Source: Pholis gunnellus (Eukaryota; Chordata; Actinopteri; Perciformes; Pholidae). From it: 64,000 nucleotides of DNA. Within the stretch, counting starts at the first letter, position 1. Every line of letters starts with the position of its first letter. Shown piece after piece: positions 10,014 to 21,629 of the stretch. The notes under the pieces were generated by a model. That model had not been told where the DNA came from, did not search any database, and was given only the letters and a program-made list of their open reading frames with translations. The DNA is taken from positions 6,304,447 to 6,368,446 of the forward strand of contig OU342808.1 in the NCBI GenBank assembly GCA_910591455.2, read 5' to 3'. The translations under genes were made by a program, and so were the position numbers.

Positions 10014-11712
10014 TGATGCTAATTCGTTAACCGTCAAAATGAGTGCCTTTCACGTAGATCCGCTGTGGTCGAAGGTCTTAACAAGCCGCTCAATTGCAAC
10101 GATGGCCCGCCGCACAAACGGGTTGAATCATCATTTATTACCAGCTGCAGTGTCTGTGCAAAGCAGCAAACCGATTCCCCAGTTCACCCGTCCGGGAGAG
10201 TTAGAAGCCACTCTGTTGTGTGCATTTTCCCAGAGTCTCCCCAGCATCAATAAAATGAGCTTCTAGGTTTTTCAGCTGTGTGTCTCTCTGGTGTGCTCTA
10301 TCAGGGGTTTTCTGCCGGTGTATTGGCGGCTCGGTCGAGAGAGTGCCGTTATAGATGTGAACGCAGCGGTGCAGTGTGCGTGTGCAGTTCATTTGTCCGG
10401 GACTAAAAGCTACAGCTCCTCAGGACCCACGCTAAGTCACCGTGGCTTTCTTGCAGGCCACTGTATGATTACAGTGAAGGGGGTTAGCCCCGAAGTTGGC
10501 AAAAACTCGGGCTCAGGTGCACTTGATTTGCGCTGACCTAATAATCTCTGGTGGACCAGCTATTCCCCTTTCAGCTTCTGTAGTTTTAGTATTTCCTTTA
10601 ACTGATTATTTATTATTATTTGCGGTCAATGATTCATTATTAACATCCTTTGTGAGCAACATCAATTCTGCATGAATCCATAGCCTCTTGTACCTGACTC
10701 ACTATCCATAAAGAACAGTTTAGGAAATGTTGGTAATGCTGACAACTTTTAAAAATAGTGAGAAGCCAACAAAGACTAAAAACTGGCATTGAATGATGGT
10801 TTGCCCCCGCAGACTGTTTCCTTCTGCCTACGTCCGACCTGATTCGTCTCTCGGGCTGTATGGCAGCCAAACGGGATTTCACATTCATTCTTGTGAAATG
10901 AATATACCCAACAACAGAGATGGAGGCTTTGTGGGCTGAAAGTACAAACAGTGTAGGGGAGCGTGCAACATTTACACGAGTAATTGGAAAACCTGGTGTT
11001 GAATGGCAATAGAAAAGGCTTTATAAATTAATGGTCATCTTAACACCTTTTTAAATACTGTCTTATAGTCTCACCTTATTGAGCTTTACTCAAGGAGAAG
11101 GTTATCTTGGGCTGGGCTCCGATAACTTGTCTTCTAAATCCTCATTTAAATTGGATCCCATAATACCCTCGGAGGAAATTCTCAGATTTTATTCTCTCGA
11201 CTTGCACTCAAGCCGTTAAAGACACTTTGCCTCATCTCTCACGTGCAGAGAAACACATTCACACGCTCGCTCGCCTCCTCTGCACAAAACCTCTGCAGCG
11301 CTACCGATTATCCACATGGTTATGAAATGTGTGCGAAGACACGCTGTGGTGGATGGGTGTGGCTGCATTCACAGTAGACTACCCTTCATCTCAGGTGTCC
11401 ATCATGCACCAGCTTGTTGCCTCTTTGTGGTGGGCAGTTCAGAAGTCATTTTCCTTTTCGTTAACCTCATTGATCCGTCTCCTTCTGACCAAGGCAACCA
11501 CTCGATGACCATCCAGATGCGAGCGGGACAGTTCCCCCACTTACTCTCCTCCACGACGCGCGTCTACATTTTTGTTCATCCCACTCTGTCCAATCTAAAT
11601 GCATTCACACTGCTGTCTCCCATCATTCTAACAGAGGGCCCATATCTGGTCATTACCCTGCACTCTTTTCTAAAACTTCGTCAACTGTGGAGGCCATCAA
11701 TATTTCATGTCT
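10014..11712. other. No recognisable gene
   Basis: The longest frame (11316-11768, plus) has no recognisable domain and overlaps a repeat, so it is probably chance. No other structure was identified. Confidence 0.45.
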
Positions 11713-11831
11713 CGTCATTAATATTTAGTCCACCGAGTCTGGCCCTGCTCTGGACGAAGGCTCCATGACAGAGATGCTCCACGGTCCTGCATCTACGGCG
11801 CCAAAGAGAATAGGAAGTGAAAGAGTAAGCG
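11713..11831 (+). repeat. Diverged repeat, copy 2
   Basis: This is the partner of 9945-10013, with matching blocks at both ends and an additional central segment of about 50 bases. Confidence 0.5.
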
Positions 11832-12069
11832 GCATAAATTGTGTATGACTCCATAGAGTACCGGACTCACCATCATCAAAGGCCTGACACGAAAGACAGT
11901 TTGGGAACTCTTTTTTTTTATGCTGACAACTTCAGCCAACACAGCCTCTGGTAAAAAAAATCCTTAGAGATCGCACACATACACACTTACACATCTCTCT
12001 GAGACACACCGAGGCCGTTAACAGCACATACTGTGTGCAACCATGAAATCTAGGAGAGTCATCTCATCG

Positions 12070-12385
12070 ACTGTGGCTCAGAGGGAGAGCAGGGTCGTCC
12101 TTCAATCAGAGGACCGGCGGTTCAGTCCCCGGCTCCGCTAGTCCATGTCGACGTGTCCTTGGGCAAGGCACTTAACCCCAAATTGCTCCCGTAGCTGTGG
12201 CTATGGTGTGTGAGCGAGTGTTCGTTAGAGTCCTGATGGGCAGGTGGCGTCTCGCATGGTAGCCCCTGCCATCAGTGTGTGAGTGTGTGTGAATGGGTGA
12301 ATGATGACTAGTGTGAAAGTGCTTTGAGTGGTCGGAAGACTAGAAAAGTGCTATACTAGTGCAGTCCATTTACCATTTATCCGTT
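12070..12385 (+). mobile_element. tRNA-derived SINE of teleost type
   Basis: The head looks like a tRNA gene: an RNA polymerase III A box TGGCTCAGAGG (12074-12084) and a B box GGTTCAGTCCC (12119-12129) spaced about 35 bases apart. The body contains GTCCTTGGGCAAGGCACTTA and the tail AAAGTGCTTTGAGTGGTCGG ... AGTCCATTTACCATTTATCC, all typical of an abundant fish SINE. It has no coding capacity and would have been spread by a LINE's machinery. Differences from the usual consensus suggest an old copy. Exact ends and target duplication were not resolved. Confidence 0.85.
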
Positions 12386-12696
12386 TTAAATCACATTAAT
12401 AATACTGAAATAAATATATTTAGCCGGATTACATGCCATTGTAATGTACTATTAAGCCGTACGTCACAGTCTGTCTGCTGTCCGTGTAGTTTTCTGATAG
12501 TGTTCTACTTCCAGCTGCATGTCCTAAATGCTGCACCTATACAAAGTGCTCATGATAGCATTCATAATCCTACGGATCAACGATACCTAACACAAGCGGT
12601 TAGCAGCTACAGACCACTTACAACCGCAAGATCTCAGAAAACATCAAAACAGCAGTTATTCTTCCAACAAACGAGGAAGCAGACGTGGAGGTGTGT

Positions 12697-12710
12697 CCCC
12701 CCCCCCCCCC
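12697..12710 (+). repeat. C homopolymer (14)
   Basis: An uninterrupted run of C lies just before the LINE reverse-transcriptase remnant. Confidence 0.9.
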
Positions 12711-12713
12711 GCA

Positions 12714-13540
12714 TTCGCCATCTCGATGTCCCACCACTCCTCATCCGCCGAGTTCACAATTTCCTCAGCAGCAGACCACAGGCTGTTACAAGAGGCGCAG
12801 CGACATCATCGACTGTCACCGGGGCCCCTCAGGGCTGGGTCCTCAGCTCCCTCCTTCAAGGCCCTTCACCTATTACCACATGCTTCAAACACTCAGACAC
12901 TGCCAGACCTGGACGACCCAATGAAAACAACTCCGTTACGGCCCGTCAAAACTCCACCTCTCAATTCACACAATGGTGCACCGACAACTACCTGCGGCTA
13001 AATGTGGACTAGACAGAAAAGGCGTATTATTATTATTATTAGCCCATCAAACACACCCCACGCTGGACTGTACCCAGAGTCAAATATCTCACACACATTA
13101 TGAACAATAAAACAAAAAAAGTTTTGATCAACACACTTCTGACATCCATAAAATGTCCAAAATAAGACTTCATGGTTTCTATAAACTCAGAGCCCCCCCC
13201 CCCTCCCCACGCCCTGTTGTTGCTTTATAGAACTATAATCCAACCCGTCCTGCTATACTGATCCCTCTGCTTCTCCGCCACCTCCAACAAAAACAAACTC
13301 GCCAGCATCACAAATGCACTGCTTCCTAAAATCCTCAGCCTTCCCACACCCAGACACATCAGATATGAACCTCAGAGCCGCCGCACGTCTAGCGCTGCCA
13401 ATATCAAATGACACTGATCACCCACTGAACCATCACTTCACTTCACATCACTGGCATCTTGTCGGAGATACAGAACACTTGAAAATGGAAAAGAGCACGC
13501 TCCAGCGGGAGTTTTGTTCCCACTGCGAAAGCATCCCCGA
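12714..13540 (+). pseudogene. LINE reverse transcriptase remnant (CR1/L2/Rex1-like)
   Basis: The C-terminal half of a non-LTR reverse transcriptase can be followed through several frames. VHNFLSSRPQAVTRGAATSS and TVTGAPQGWVLSSLL match the palm motif normally written TGAPQGxVLSPLL. QFTQWCTDNYLRLNVD matches the motif after the catalytic site and is followed by a stop at 13010-13012. The FADD catalytic box survives only as a LDDP-like reading in another frame near 12905-12920. Downstream pieces include RVKYLTHIM, ALLLLYRTIIQPVLLY, KLASITNALLPKI and a final HPLNHHF-like block. The copy is dead: frameshifts, stops and short deletions break it. The N-terminal endonuclease part was not found. Confidence 0.75.
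13026..13042 (+). repeat. (TAT)n short microsatellite
   Basis: About five tandem TAT/ATT units lie inside the LINE remnant. Confidence 0.85.
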
Positions 13541-13606
13541 ATTATCTATCAACCAAAAGGCGCGGCTTCAGCCAAGTGAAGAAACAGGAACACAAACAAG
13601 TGAATG

Positions 13607-13710
13607 AGCCAATCAGAGCACGCATTGATTGGCTGTGCCGCTTATATCTGATCTGGGAATCTGTTTGTTGTTATGTGTATATAAGTAGGGTGCATCTTTC
13701 TGTGTGCTGG
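13607..13710 (+). promoter_or_regulatory. Promoter-like cluster: two CCAAT boxes and a TATA box
   Basis: AGCCAATCAGAG (13607-13618) is an excellent NF-Y site and GATTGGCT (13627-13634) is a second one in the opposite orientation. TATATAAG (13678-13685) lies about 45 bases further on, and transcription would begin near 13708. The spacing is that of a polymerase II core promoter on the plus strand. No recognisable reading frame follows, so it may belong to an unidentified LTR or to a non-coding transcript, or be chance. Confidence 0.4.
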
Positions 13711-13749
13711 CTGTGGAAACGCAACAAATCTCATCTAATCTTTTACTAC

Positions 13750-16700
13750 AGTGAGACGTGACAGAAAACAATGTGTCGTTATGAGCGTCACAGAATCCAA
13801 CGCTATCAAATCTAGCCAGGGGTGTAGCCCTCCACTCAGGAGTGCTGATTTGTATACCAGCTGCAGAGCACTGATTGGTGGATGCTGCATATTAAGGCCC
13901 ATGCTGGTAGTTATCATTCTGCATTCTGTCTGACAGCAGGCGACGCAGTGCTCAGCGGAGCTGGCAGTGCCGACGGGGATATTGGCTCTGACGAGGTTCT
14001 GACTTGCGTTGGACTATTTTGCGGCTGCTGGCAACAAGCGGCCCGGAGGGCTTTATCAGCCAGGAACACTCGCAGGGAATCGGTCCCAATGACTGGACTA
14101 TTGAAACCATTACCGCACAATGGCTCGCAAATCGATCCAGACAACAATGCGAAAGTAGAAAGTCTGTAACTCGCCGTGACAAGAGAACGCACAGGTTGTT
14201 GTGGTGAGGCCTGTCGTTCATTCAGCTATTTATACATTTGAAATTGCAACAGCTAGCAAACTGCTTAGTGCTTTATTTTGATGTGTAAAACTGGATTCAA
14301 CTGTGCTGAGAGTGTTCAGCAGCATTTCTCACTGTCAAACACATAAGGTGTGACCTGACAAGCCAGACAAGCTAATAATTAAATAAGGTGGTTTGTATTT
14401 TTTTCCCCCCACAAATTACAGATACCAAGTAGCGGACTAGCGGCCTCAGAGTGCTGCCGGGGAGCGGATCGACAGCTTCGAGGTTCAACAAGCTTTATTA
14501 TTGATTGTAAGCCAGCTCTCATCCAGCTGCTTTCGATCAATGTTTATTATTTTATGACCCGAAACCGCGCATCACCAAGGTCTATAGGTAAGAAAACAAA
14601 ACGACAAGTCTCACTGGTGACCGCGGTGCCCTTAGATTTGAGAACCACTGGTTTATTCACAATGTAGCCAACAGCAGGGACCGCCCCGACAAAGAGCGCA
14701 CACACGCCGCGCGCCCCTTGGTCGGCTATCGCCACAAGTACAATCTAATTAAGTGGGAAACATTGGATAGCAGCTTCACAAGCACATACAGCGAGCAAAG
14801 GGCCACCTGCACCACATACTGTACACACACACAAAGCACTCAGAGTATGAGCCGGGTTCAACTTCTTTGCCAGACAATCCTGCTTTTGTTTTTGCCACGA
14901 GCTCTCTGCGTCCACAGAGCAGATCCACTCAAATAAAATGTGTTCTGTGTTTCACATCTGTGATTAGGCCCCACTTGCCTGTGCGCCTCACACAATCGCA
15001 TTATTTGTTGAGGAAAATCAGGAACACTTACGGTCCAACGATCTCCCTGCTGATGGAAGTACAACAGAATCATTGTCGTGTGGAAATTGGATTGTGATGA
15101 ATCAAAGTCCCGATTCTAATGAATTGCGCAGCCCTTCCAGAGAATCACAAGAAAACGCTGGAGGTCTGTAAATGTCACTGATGCACTCGCACGGCACACA
15201 AGACGAGCATGTTTTGACATCAGCCGAATATTTGACTCGCATGGTAAGTTTAATCATTTATTACACTTTGCAGCAACGCTAAACAAAAGACCATAAACTG
15301 CTATTCAAAACACATGCAATCAAAGAGTCACGAATCACAGAGTGCAGTCAGAATTAAAACACAGAGTGGGCGGATTCTGTCACTTAACCCAACCCCTGCA
15401 CCCTCCTCTCCGGCTGGACATCCATTCCCCCCCCCACACACACTTTTTCTCTCCTAAATGGTATTTCCCATGCATTTTGTTTGACCGCAATTCACCGTTT
15501 TATCTCAGTCCATTTAATGCATTAAAGGGCAAATGCGTGCAATTTATTCTTGTTGGAAAACACGAGCTGTGAGAGCGGTGGAGGCCCGATGCGACTGTAT
15601 GGTGGATTTTACACGCCACCCCTCTGTTTCAACAAGCTGCCGTCCCATTTGCTCAGAGACCTCCTCTGACCCTCCGTACTCTGATGAAAGAGGAAAAAAT
15701 GTATCTCAGCTAATGAATAAACCGTTGTTTACCTTCTCCACACACACAATGCATTCTGTTTCACAATAATGCACCGTGAAGTGCTCCGCCTTGCACGATG
15801 AAATGGGTCTGGTTGCAGGTTGACAATTCCTTTCGTTTTGATTGGTTACATTAAAAGCCCTCTTCAACTCTGAACACCGTGTTCTTGTTCTTGTGAGTGG
15901 AATAATGCAGTTCTCCAAACAGTCCCACTCCGATGGCACCCAGATAATTAGGATGACAGGTTTGTATCCTCACGTTGTTTCATGTCATCCCCTTCAAACT
16001 TTTACTCTGCAGTCGATGCGTTTGCATCGACCGACGGGGATCCTGATGAATACAAATACTCTCCAACTTGATTTTTGTTCGTCTTTGTTGTGCATTTATC
16101 TTTTTGATTTTGATCTTTCAAAGAAGCCCCGTTAAATCACAACAATCCCTTGTCTGCACTCATCCAGCAACACATGGACTTAGGCAAAGTACTTTCATAT
16201 TTAAGTGAAAAATATTTTTTGTATAAAGTTGCCTTGTATCACAGAAGCACAGCCACAAACACATGAGAGAAAAGTCAAAGTGTGTGGAATGCTTTGGGCT
16301 GTTTACGAGGGAAGCTCACCATACAACGCTTGATGCACTGAACTAAGCGGAAGGCTGCCAGAAACGGTTTTCGCTGTGTCAGCTTATGGCTTTTTATTAA
16401 GCCGTCTCTTTGTTGTTTGACTGCGACATCTGAGTGAATTCTACCGGGCGCGCACTATTTTAAGACCTCCTGCTGTAATCCTGGCGTGTTATTGACTGGG
16501 CGCCTCCGTAGGCCTTAAAGCAGCAGACAGCGCTGCGGTGCTGAAATTTTAATATGCAACAGAATCAATATGTCATTCACTTCACAGCCCATTACAGGGA
16601 CCCCCATCAGGGCAGGTGTTGCCCTGTATTACAGAAACGTAACGTAACACACGATTGGTCCTCGTCCTGTTATTTTTTTCAAACTTTGTTGTGATCACAA

Positions 16701-18177
16701 AGAGGTTACCACATGCTCAAGATAAGTTTCTTTTTTAATTTGAACCATATTGACTAGCCTGCTGTCTCCTGTCTGTTATATCTGGATCTGAACCCTTTAC
16801 ATAATGCAATGACGTGCATCAGAGCCTTTTATGTGTTGTTGTTAAACTGATCACTATCATACTAATCCATTAACTAGCAGTGCTCCGGACCAGCCACGAG
16901 AGTCAGTTGGCTATGAGGGTAATTTGTGTTGGTTTGTTTATGTTCTGCTCAAACATTCAAATCTCTACGTTAACATTGTACATCAAAAGGTGATCACAAC
17001 ATGTAACACACACTGCCTGGGAGGAAATTGGGTTATTTCACGCTGATGACTTGATGCTGACGAACAGCGCTTTTTTAAAAATCTGCCATGAAATAAACAA
17101 CTACTTGGCACTCGTTCATCCTTTTCAAGCGTCTTTATTGTTGGCCGCAGTATTGCTTTGTGGCATGACATACCACTTTTGCTTCGAGCCAAGGGATTGA
17201 TTGCAGTTTTTAAATGGGTTTTTTTTGGCCAATATTATCTGAACATTGGTTCACCATCATATTGGTCGGCGTCTTGTTTTTCTACTCATGGTTTTCCTCC
17301 TGCTATTCATTTGTTAATGTGCTTTCTTTTAACAGTGCACGTGTGGGGAGCAGTAGAATACAGAAATATACTAATTTAAGAAAAGAAGAACAGGATGTCC
17401 GTCAGTGTATTGCGAGCCCGGTGGACCTAAATTGACTCCCGCCAGGCCGAAGCATCGGGGATATTTATTTTTGCATTTTTAAGATTTAAACTAAAAACAT
17501 TTAATTTGACTGTTGACTGTCTCAACCATGCAAAACTGGAGAATATATATTTACATTCAAAGGAGCATCCATAAAATCGGGACACAATCTACAGCACAGT
17601 GTTATGAGGATTATTTTCTGCCTGACACACATCATCACAGCCTCTAAATGAAAGGCTCATTCTGTGGATCGGAGGGTCCAGGAACACCAACTTGCGGGAG
17701 GATTTGGCCAGCAGAAGAAAATAAGTATTCTGCAGAGTAATGAAAGCTCAGATTAGGATGACTATGGTGTAATAACTTCTCCTGAACTCTCAGTGACCTG
17801 GTCAGCAATTGCCAAAAATGTGGAGAGGCACCCCAAGTGGAGGAGTTTTCACTCCAATCAACACCTAAAAAGGGAGACAAATCTGTGAAAGTACAGCTGC
17901 TGGTGTTGGAACGGACTGCAACTTTAACTATCAAGGGCAAGCAAAGAAAAATTGTTGACACAAAATGTTTCATCTGGATGACAGAGGTCTGGTTTGCACT
18001 ACCGCCGGAATCGTTCTCATTTTTGGCAGGCCTCTTTCAGGCCTTTTCGCCTCAGTGATGACTGAGGCGGTTCCAAAAAGCAGACAACCGAGAAACTGCT
18101 CTGCCACCTTGCAACCTCAGTAGTTATGGGAAAAGAAGAGCTCAGTGATATAATGACGGGTAAGATAATGAAACACG
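13750..18177. other. No recognisable gene
   Basis: Only short frames without family features occur. The stretch around 16.37-16.60 kb (with AATTTTAATATGCAACAG) has the look of a conserved non-coding element, but this cannot be judged without alignment. A transposon end was not seen. Confidence 0.45.
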
Positions 18178-18482
18178 TCTGAGCTGAGCTAAGACATCCG
18201 GAGAGAGCTTAGAGTGGAGCTGCTGCTCTGTGGCATTGAAAGGGGCCACCTGAGGTGGTTTGGGCATCTGATCAGGACGTCTCCTGAAGGGAACTTTGAA
18301 GGCCCCTTTGGAGGTTTTCCAGGCACGACCAACTGATAAGAGGTCCCAAGAATACGCTGGGGGGATTATATATCTCATCTGACCTGGGAAAGCCTCAGGG
18401 TTCCCCAATATAAGCTGGAAAACGTTGCCAGGGAGAGGGACATCTTAGCTCCAGGTAAGCTGAAGAGAATGGATGGATAAGG
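18178..18482 (+). pseudogene. 3' end of a non-LTR retrotransposon
   Basis: The decayed reading GHLRWFGHLIRTSPEG, then RIRWGDYISHLTWESLRVPQ and NVAREREDI, is the C-terminal end of a LINE protein common in fish. It is followed by the characteristic tail GAATGGATGGATAAGG. Two stops lie in the middle of the reading. Only the terminal 300 bases are present, as expected from 5' truncation during target-primed reverse transcription. A similar tail in the opposite direction lies at 40155-40285. Confidence 0.7.
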
Positions 18483-19490
18483 ATTTATCAGAATATGTGG
18501 ACAAAGACCTGTGAAATGAAGCGACCCGGTGGTATTGGAGACTGTACTTGGGGTTACTTTAATTCGGGCCTTTGTTGGACAGCTACATTAGACTGATGAC
18601 AGGACCTGAGGGGGAGCGAGAGATTGGAGTGTCACGCAGCGAACGCTCCCAGCCGAACATGATCCCGAGACGCTACGGTTCATTTTGGGCGCCTGCTTGA
18701 GGATTCTTGGCAAATGCCAGATGAGCTGCGTCACATTCCTTCAAAATTAAATCAACCTATAACGGACTTAAAAAACCTTTCACATTTCCTGTCATAAACA
18801 ATAAATCATGAGTTGGTCTTTTGTGACAGAAATTCCCTTCAGAGAGTCGGCTAATTAGTATGATCGACGGGCAACGGTTAGTACGCCAACCACGAAAAGC
18901 CCTGGTAGAAACTCACACTGACTCTTCACAGATAAAAGGCTTTCCAACTGCAGACTGCAACCCAGCAAGAGTACGCGACATTTTGAAGGCATCCAACCGA
19001 AAAAACACACACAGCCCTTTTTCAATGAAAGTAGCGAGCAGCACTAGCTCAAAAACTCGTGGAGAACATTTCTAAGACAGCAACACTGCCAGCCCGTCCC
19101 TTCAGAACGCCCTCCAAAGCCCCTCCCCCAAAAGGATCATCATGAACGTTAACAATGAACATGGCTATCGTTAATACATGCAGCTGTCAAGCTAGCAGCT
19201 TGTGGAAGACTCCGCTGATTCGCATTTTGCGACCATTTTTGGAGTGCGACTAAATTTGATCACTAACAGAACCAGTGAGACTTAAAACTTAAAACCAAAA
19301 TTGACCTTTGCATTAACCCATCCTAAGCATTGAAGATCAGTCGGCATCGTCTTGCGCAAGGACACTTCGACATGCGGACAAGAGGAGCCGGAGATAAAAA
19401 CTGCCAACCTTGTGAGTAAATGATGACCCGCTCTTTCCCCTGAGCCACAGCCAACTCTTGAAAATATGCTCTTTTTTTACATTTTTATCA
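18483..19490. other. No recognisable gene
   Basis: Nothing beyond short unrelated frames was seen. Confidence 0.45.
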
Positions 19491-19961
19491 TCATTGGATA
19501 TCATGTGAAACACTAGGAGGGAGGCAGAATTGGTGTGAGTGAGTGAGTGTGAGAGAGCAAGCAAACGCGAGGCTGTCGTCACCATAACGAGGGTTTTGGA
19601 CAATTCTGTGCAGAATGTCATCTCCCTGTGTCCCCTCCATATGGGTTCTCGCTTGGCCCTTTGGTGACTGTGAAACGAACCATTGATTCCTTAAAATAAT
19701 AATAATAATATGTTGCCCTCCTGCACCACTACAGACACAAAATTCTGATGAGGACAATTCAGACGAGGAATCAGAAGGCGACATCTTGTTGAAAAAGACT
19801 TTCTCTGATGTCGCTGAGATATTGAAGTGTATTTTGTATGCGCTGCTCTCGCTGTCACTGAACATTTGCAGAATCTTTTGTTGTTTTTGTGCGGTCGCTC
19901 TGAGCGCTTCTAGTTGCAAACTGACGTCGTCACTGTCGTTCATTTTCAGGCGACCAATCAT
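19491..19961 (-). CDS. Unrecognised minus-strand ORF, possible first exon
   Basis: This 156-residue frame starts at 19961, with a second ATG at 19943 that begins MNDSDDVSLQLEALRATAQK. The first 70 or so residues look protein-like: an acidic, serine-rich sequence with a short Q/K-rich helical segment (RATAQKQQKIL) and SDS repeats. The later part runs through a (TTA)n repeat and is probably not coding. If this is an exon it would end near 19720, where GT dinucleotides exist, but none is a strong donor. A CCAAT box, a GC box and a CRE-like site lie at the start. I do not recognise the protein. A transposon-encoded N-terminus is an equally possible explanation. Confidence 0.2.
   Translation of the reverse strand: MIGRLKMNDSDDVSLQLEALRATAQKQQKILQMFSDSESSAYKIHFNISATSEKVFFNKMSPSDSSSELSSSEFCVCSGAGGQHIIIIILRNQWFVSQSPKGQARTHMEGTQGDDILHRIVQNPRYGDDSLAFACSLTLTHSHQFCLPPSVSHDIQ
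19698..19711 (+). repeat. (AAT)n short microsatellite
   Basis: About five tandem AAT units. Confidence 0.8.
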
Positions 19962-19980
19962 ATGTTAGATGGGGCGGGAC
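19920..19980 (-). promoter_or_regulatory. Possible promoter: CRE-like, CCAAT and GC boxes
   Basis: TGACGTCG (19922-19929), CCAAT (19954-19958) and GGGGCGGGAC (19971-19980) cluster within 60 bases at the start of the minus-strand ORF 19491-19961. The order would suit leftward transcription, although the CRE-like site overlaps the putative coding part. The evidence is by motif only. Confidence 0.2.
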
Positions 19981-21530
19981 TCCCCTTGGGAAGCAAGAAC
20001 ACGGAGGACAAGCTGGTTGTGGCTGCTGGTCGATCAGACAACGGCAGCAGTTTGCAAACTTTCACATAGAAATGAAGCAGCACATTGTTATTTCTGTTAA
20101 TTGCCTTTATATTACCAAATAATTCATCACTAATACAGACAGATAAGGTGGGAAAATATGAACGCGTTTAACTGAAGTAAAAAAATTGCTCCAAAAAAAG
20201 TTGAGTACAGAGAGTCGTGAGCCATGTAATGCATATGAAAGAGCATATGAAAGTAAAAAAAACTGTCAAGACCATTGGAGTGAACTAGTGATTTCTGAAT
20301 TAAGTATTTTTTAACCTAATTCCCATCATTAATTATCTGCCGACTGAGTGTGAACCGATACCAATATTTACGTTGATTAAATATGTATCCAACAAATTGA
20401 AAGAACAGCTGTATCCTATTAAATGTGACACACCTTATATTTTACAAGCTAATTAATCCAAACACTGAAGGTCTATTAAGTGCACAAGCTTAAATTGTTG
20501 ATTTGATATGAATGAAAGTTTAACAGGAGCATGTGACTCATGAAATGGACGCGATCAGCTGAAAGAGTTGTTGGAACTACAGAAACGTTATTACAAATGT
20601 CAACGTCAAATATCTCACCGTTGGACCAGGCAGGAGTGAAGAGGAGTGCGTCACTTCAAGTGACATTGCTAATACTCTGACAGACGTTTACTCTGTAGAT
20701 TGAAGACGAACGCAGCTATCAGAGGAAAAAGAGGGGAAAGAGCGCTACTAATGCCAGATCGTCCAGATGGGAAACAAGGCAATTAGCGGCAGAGGGGAGG
20801 CCAGGCACGAGTTCCCAGCTTAAACAGAAGCTCTCTCGTGTGTGTGTGTGTGTGTGTGTGTGGGTGTGTGAGTGAGTAGCACTCCCACCCTGGCCGGGAG
20901 TCACAGAGCACAGCAACGGATGGGATCCAACAGAGAACAAGGGAAAGTCACACACATCAAACAAACTGTCAAGCTTTAGACAGGAGATGGAGGGGGGAGC
21001 GTTTCACCGCACCATTAATCAGGACAGGAGGGGGAATGGTAATAGCCTGGTGTCAAGGCGTTCATTTAAACCCATCGGGTTCTTTTGTTTCAAGCTGGAT
21101 GGTCCAGTTAATTTATGTCACGCTGATCCAAAGTGTGCTTTTTACGTATCTCTGCCCTTGTGCTGGTCTCTACAGGACTTCTGCTACACAGTACTTAAAA
21201 ATAACTGATGTGATATTATCAAAACAAATTAGTTATATTTGCACAGTTACGGAATGGACACAATGGACTTTGTGAGACTTATGAGGTTTATCGTTACAAA
21301 GACTGTGAAAAAGGTATTATTTTAACTCTAAATCAGATGTGTGGCCACGCTAGTATGTGTTGATTTAGTCACATCAGATGCATTTAATCCACAAATTCAA
21401 ATTTGCTAAGACTTGTGGGTAAGATGGCCACCACTCTGGCCTGCTCCAATGAGAGCGAGAGCGAGACAGACAGATGGCTGGCTAGTTAGCTAGGTGGCCG
21501 AGGAGGGACCGTTAGACCTTATTTTCTCTA
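19981..21530. other. No recognisable gene; contains a GT microsatellite
   Basis: Apart from the (GT)n at 20838-20870 nothing was identified. Frames here are short and unrelated. Confidence 0.45.
20838..20870 (+). repeat. (GT)n microsatellite
   Basis: About 16 GT units with one GGG interruption, followed by GAGTGAGT. Confidence 0.95.
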
Positions 21531-21629
21531 ACCAGTGTAGCATTATATCACGGCGGAATTAGCAAACCAGCCAGCTGTCCGCTAGTTAGCTGGTTTGCTA
21601 ATTCTTCTGTGCTTTAATGCTACACTGGT
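21531..21629. repeat. 99-bp long inverted repeat (hairpin)
   Basis: The left arm begins ACCAGTGTAGCATTA and includes GAATTAGCAAACCAGC. The right arm is its inverse, ending GCTGGTTTGCTAATTC ... TAATGCTACACTGGT. The arms are about 41 bases with roughly seven mismatches, separated by a loop of about 17 bases. It could be a foldback MITE or encode a structured RNA. No protein or known family is associated. Confidence 0.75.

Noticed and set aside
11316..11768. 150-residue plus-strand ORF
   Set aside because: No recognisable domain; its end overlaps a dispersed repeat.
12119..12129. A true tRNA gene at the B box
   Set aside because: The head does not fold as a full cloverleaf by inspection and continues into a SINE body and tail, so it is tRNA-derived only.
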